A DNA stretch of 19,831 bases from Ruminococcus sp. AF41-9 (GTDB lineage Bacteria > Bacillota > Clostridia > Lachnospirales > Lachnospiraceae). The notes below the pieces were generated by a model. That model was not told where the DNA came from. It saw nothing but the letters and a program-made list of their open reading frames with translations, and ran no database searches. The DNA is taken from assembly GCF_003477525.1 (NCBI RefSeq), contig NZ_QUDO01000068.1:1-19831 (forward strand), in the 5' to 3' direction. This document shows, one piece after another, positions 17,863 to 19,831 of this stretch; within the stretch, counting starts at the first letter, position 1, and every line of letters starts with the position of its first letter. The translations under genes were made by a program, and so were the position numbers.

Positions 17863-18117
17863 ATGTTATTCAACAACAGAACAGTTTATCTCGGTGCATC
17901 CAGAGAGAAATATGAGCAGTACTGTAAAGCATTAGATGCAGAGAAAATCAAATACAAAACGAACAGAATCAACCACGAAGAAAAAATGACAGCTCCGGGC
18001 AGAGGAACATTACGCGGTATGGGCGGAAACTTCGGAACTGATAAAACATTGTACGAAATTCTGGTCGGAGAGAAAGATTACGATAATGCGATGGGAATTC
18101 TGACAGCATTAAAGTAA
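17863..18117 (+). CDS. Small protein of unknown function (84 aa)
   Basis: AAAGGAGG at 17846-17853, 9 bases before the ATG, is a strong ribosome site, and the composition is gene-like. The protein begins MLFNNRTVYLGASREKYEQY, has a basic middle (KIKYKTNRINHEEK), a Gly/Arg-rich segment (PGRGTLRGMGGNFG) and ends LYEILVGEKDYDNAMGIL. The pattern of a beta strand, a helix, a polar loop, then a strand ending in xVxxxDxxxAxxIL resembles small DUF2007-type putative signalling proteins, but this is a weak resemblance by eye. No membrane segment or metal motif is seen. No clear promoter of its own is seen after the terminator at 17774, so its transcription is unexplained. Confidence 0.75.
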   Translation: MLFNNRTVYLGASREKYEQYCKALDAEKIKYKTNRINHEEKMTAPGRGTLRGMGGNFGTDKTLYEILVGEKDYDNAMGILTALK

Positions 18118-18221
18118 GACGGAATTCAAGAGTTATTAAAAAAAGAATGATGATTTTTGATTTGTAACAGCAAGGATAAGGGGATTTTATATCTTTAAAT
18201 GCCAATTCTACCAGCAGTAGG

Positions 18222-18250
18222 GTGACTTTCCTTATGGCTTATGACATAAT
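18222..18250 (+). promoter_or_regulatory. Probable promoter for the XRE-type regulator
   Basis: GTGACT (18222-18227), 17-bp spacer and CATAAT (18245-18250), with TGA directly before the -10 as an extended element. The start of RNA would be near 18257, 39 bases before the ATG. Confidence 0.5.
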
Positions 18251-18295
18251 CAAAGCATAAAAGTATACGAAAGATATATAAGGAGGGCACCTTTT

Positions 18296-18952
18296 ATGGT
18301 AGATACACAGAAAGTCGGAGCATTCATAGCACAGTGCCGCAAAGAATATAACTGGACGCAGAAAGAGCTGGGTGAGAAACTGGGAGTCACGGATAAGGCA
18401 GTTTCAAAATGGGAAAATGGCAGATCATTTCCAGACATCACTCTCCTTGAATCACTATGCGAAACATTCAACATTAGTGTCAGCGAACTCCTCTCCGGAA
18501 AAAAAATAGAACCAGAAGACTACAAAATAGAAACCGAGCACTTACTACTTCAGTCCCTTGGTGAGAAGCACCTGAGAGGCTTCCAGATAGGAATTTATCT
18601 TCTGGGTCTGGTAGCGATTATATTGGGAGGTATTGGCTTCGGCTTTTGGGGCACTCATATTTCATGGAAGATAGGTCCTGTACCTATGAAATGGATCTTG
18701 CTTGCAGCAGCTTTAGTCACTTATGGAGTTATGGCATACTTTGACCGCAATCTGCCTGGGAAAAATTATCGTAGTTCCATTATGTGGCTTGAGTGTATTG
18801 TTGAAGCATTTTCTTTAGCCTGCATTTTTGGAAATTCCATAATCAGTCTCTGGGATATTGATGATATGACGGAACGCATAATGTTTATTCTGATCATAGC
18901 TGTACTTATGGTATGTTTATTTGCAGCCCGTAGCATCCTATGCAGCAGATAA
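18296..18952 (+). CDS. XRE-family regulator with C-terminal membrane domain, probably 3'-truncated
   Basis: Residues about 8-62 form an HTH_3 (XRE) domain: FIAQCRKEYNWTQKELGEKL, then GVTDKAVSKWENGRSFPDI and LCETFNISVSELLSGK. The N-terminus is typical of Lachnospiraceae regulators with a membrane tail. Three to four hydrophobic helices follow (about residues 97-118, 132-150, 168-190 and 196-211). AGGAGGG at 18281-18287 is 8 bases before the ATG. The last residues (AARSILCSR) and the stop appear to be supplied by a fused alpha/beta hydrolase fragment read out of frame, since hydrolase homology begins at about 18925 in another frame. The natural C-terminus is therefore probably lost. The target genes are unknown. 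Confidence 0.8.
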   Translation: MVDTQKVGAFIAQCRKEYNWTQKELGEKLGVTDKAVSKWENGRSFPDITLLESLCETFNISVSELLSGKKIEPEDYKIETEHLLLQSLGEKHLRGFQIGIYLLGLVAIILGGIGFGFWGTHISWKIGPVPMKWILLAAALVTYGVMAYFDRNLPGKNYRSSIMWLECIVEAFSLACIFGNSIISLWDIDDMTERIMFILIIAVLMVCLFAARSILCSR

Positions 18953-19252
18953 TGCAGATAAACTCAATGGTTTGGTACTTCTTGCAGCTTATCCGACTTC
19001 CAGCCTGAAAAACAGCGGACTTTCTGTATTGTCCATATACGGAAGCGAAGACGGAGTCCTGAATATGGAAAAAGTACAGCAAGGCAGAGACTACATGCCT
19101 GATACTTACACCGAACTCTCGATAAAAGGTGGAAACCACGGACAATTCGGAAACTATGGAATCCAGAAAGGCGATGGAAAAGCCTGATCACAGCAGAAGA
19201 ACAGCAGAAACAGACGGTAGAAGCGATCCTTCAGATGATTTCGAATACATAA
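18921..19252 (+). pseudogene. Alpha/beta hydrolase, 3' fragment with a frameshift
   Basis: The frame from about 18921 reads VASYAADNADKLNGLVLLAAYPT, then VLSIYGSEDGVLN and KGGNHGQFGNYG. This matches the second half of an alpha/beta hydrolase of the dienelactone/hydrolase-5 style, with the catalytic Asp (in GSEDGV) and His (in GGNHGQFG) present. The nucleophile elbow with its Ser (usually GHSxGG) would lie just before the fragment and is missing. A stop at 19185-19187 results from one missing base: the adjacent frame continues ITAEEQQKQTVEAILQMISNT to a TAA at 19250-19252. There is no ribosome site for the ATG at 18921. It abuts the truncated XRE gene. Confidence 0.8.
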
Positions 19253-19353
19253 AATAGAGAGTTATCAGATATATTCATGCCTGGTTCTATATGGTGAGGA
19301 AGAAAGTACGCAAGTTAATATGCAGGATATCGAATCAATGTGGGAGGTTTGGC

Positions 19354-19791
19354 ATGAAGAAAAAGAATATAATAGCAGTAGTGATTGTTCTGATTATGTT
19401 CACAGCTTTAAATGGTACAATGTTGTTTTACAATTATAAGCTGGTTGCAGATAAAAAAGATAATCTGTCTTATCTGGTACTTGAGGATGAAACTGATCAG
19501 AACAAAAATACAAATATGCAGGTCTGGAATCTGAAAGATGAAGAGACAAGCTGGCAGTTAACGAAACAAGATCAGGTTCATGCAATGCGTGGACGAGTAG
19601 AACGAATGGAAGGAAATGATAAAAGTTCAGCAATTATCTGGAACGGACAGGCAGAATATTCCGTAGAAACTAAAGCAGAAGACAAAATCCAAAAAGGCGA
19701 TGAAGTGGTTGTTTTCTATTCGGAAACAGATGCGAGATTAATTTCTCCAGGATCATTTATGCATCAATATGGATATATAAGAGTTAAATAG
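19354..19791 (+). CDS. Membrane-anchored small protein of unknown function (145 aa)
   Basis: GGGAGG at 19342-19347 is 6 bases before the ATG at 19354; the in-frame ATG at 19291 has no comparable site, so the longer 166-aa form is unlikely. An N-terminal membrane anchor (KKKNIIAVVIVLIMFTALNGTMLFY) precedes a soluble domain of about 110 residues. That domain has alternating beta-like segments: HAMRGRVERMEG, SAIIWNGQAEYSVE, IQKGDEVVVFYS. The V-x-G-x-V, W-N-G, and I-x-x-G-D-x-V pattern recalls OB-fold domains of NfeD-like proteins, a resemblance seen by eye only. The protein is probably exposed outside the membrane. No neighbour in the window suggests a function. Confidence 0.7.
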   Translation: MKKKNIIAVVIVLIMFTALNGTMLFYNYKLVADKKDNLSYLVLEDETDQNKNTNMQVWNLKDEETSWQLTKQDQVHAMRGRVERMEGNDKSSAIIWNGQAEYSVETKAEDKIQKGDEVVVFYSETDARLISPGSFMHQYGYIRVK

Positions 19792-19831
19792 GGGTTAGTG
19801 GTAAATCTAATAATTATTATAATCTTTTTTG

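Overview
The window looks like a chromosomal segment of a gut Lachnospiraceae-type Firmicute (Blautia/Ruminococcus-like). The basis is strong AGGAGG ribosome sites, sigma-A type promoters, moderate G+C, a clostridial F-type ATP synthase operon with atpZ and atpI at its head, and a CotH/DUF4956/two-component neighbourhood familiar from this family. The placement is inferred from protein style, not from a database search.

Layout. 1-300: tail of a possible upstream gene, a two-way terminator and a promoter. 299-1051: RluA-type pseudouridine synthase. 1251-2360: orphan sugar-binding-type lipoprotein, then a terminator. 2519-2700: two CCATA-C-TATGG palindromes 21 bp apart and an extended -10 promoter leading into the ATP synthase operon (2754-10445; order atpZ, I, B, E, F, H, A, G, D, C). 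The operon is intact. Subunit c carries the two-carboxylate pattern (Glu33/Glu66) associated with Na+-coupled rotors. Stable RNA hairpins sit in four intercistronic gaps, notably around atpE and before atpD. After the operon terminator lies a 203-bp foldback (MITE-like) element with perfect 28-bp terminal inverted repeats.

10942-12128: class I/II aminotransferase broken by one missing base. 12573-14381: intact Na+/phosphate symporter-like protein with a PhoU-like tail.

14524-19252 is a field of damaged genes. It holds a histidine kinase with a frameshift and a lost ATP-binding segment; the DNA-binding end of its response regulator, whose receiver domain is gone; the 3' part of a DUF4956 membrane-protein gene joined head-on to that regulator fragment; a CotH-type protein with a frameshift and an apparent internal deletion; and an XRE-type membrane regulator running into the 3' part of an alpha/beta hydrolase gene. 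The kinase-to-CotH block is bracketed by two 38-base terminators differing at only four positions. Intact small genes in or beyond this stretch are an 84-aa protein (17863) and a 145-aa membrane-anchored protein (19354).

All four single-base lesions behave as one lost base, two of them plausibly in short homopolymers, and four gene-to-gene or intragenic junctions occur within about 4.5 kb. This is either real decay of a polyphosphate/CotH-type locus or sequencing and assembly error. The sequence alone cannot decide, and that question should be settled before biology is built on the right-hand third.
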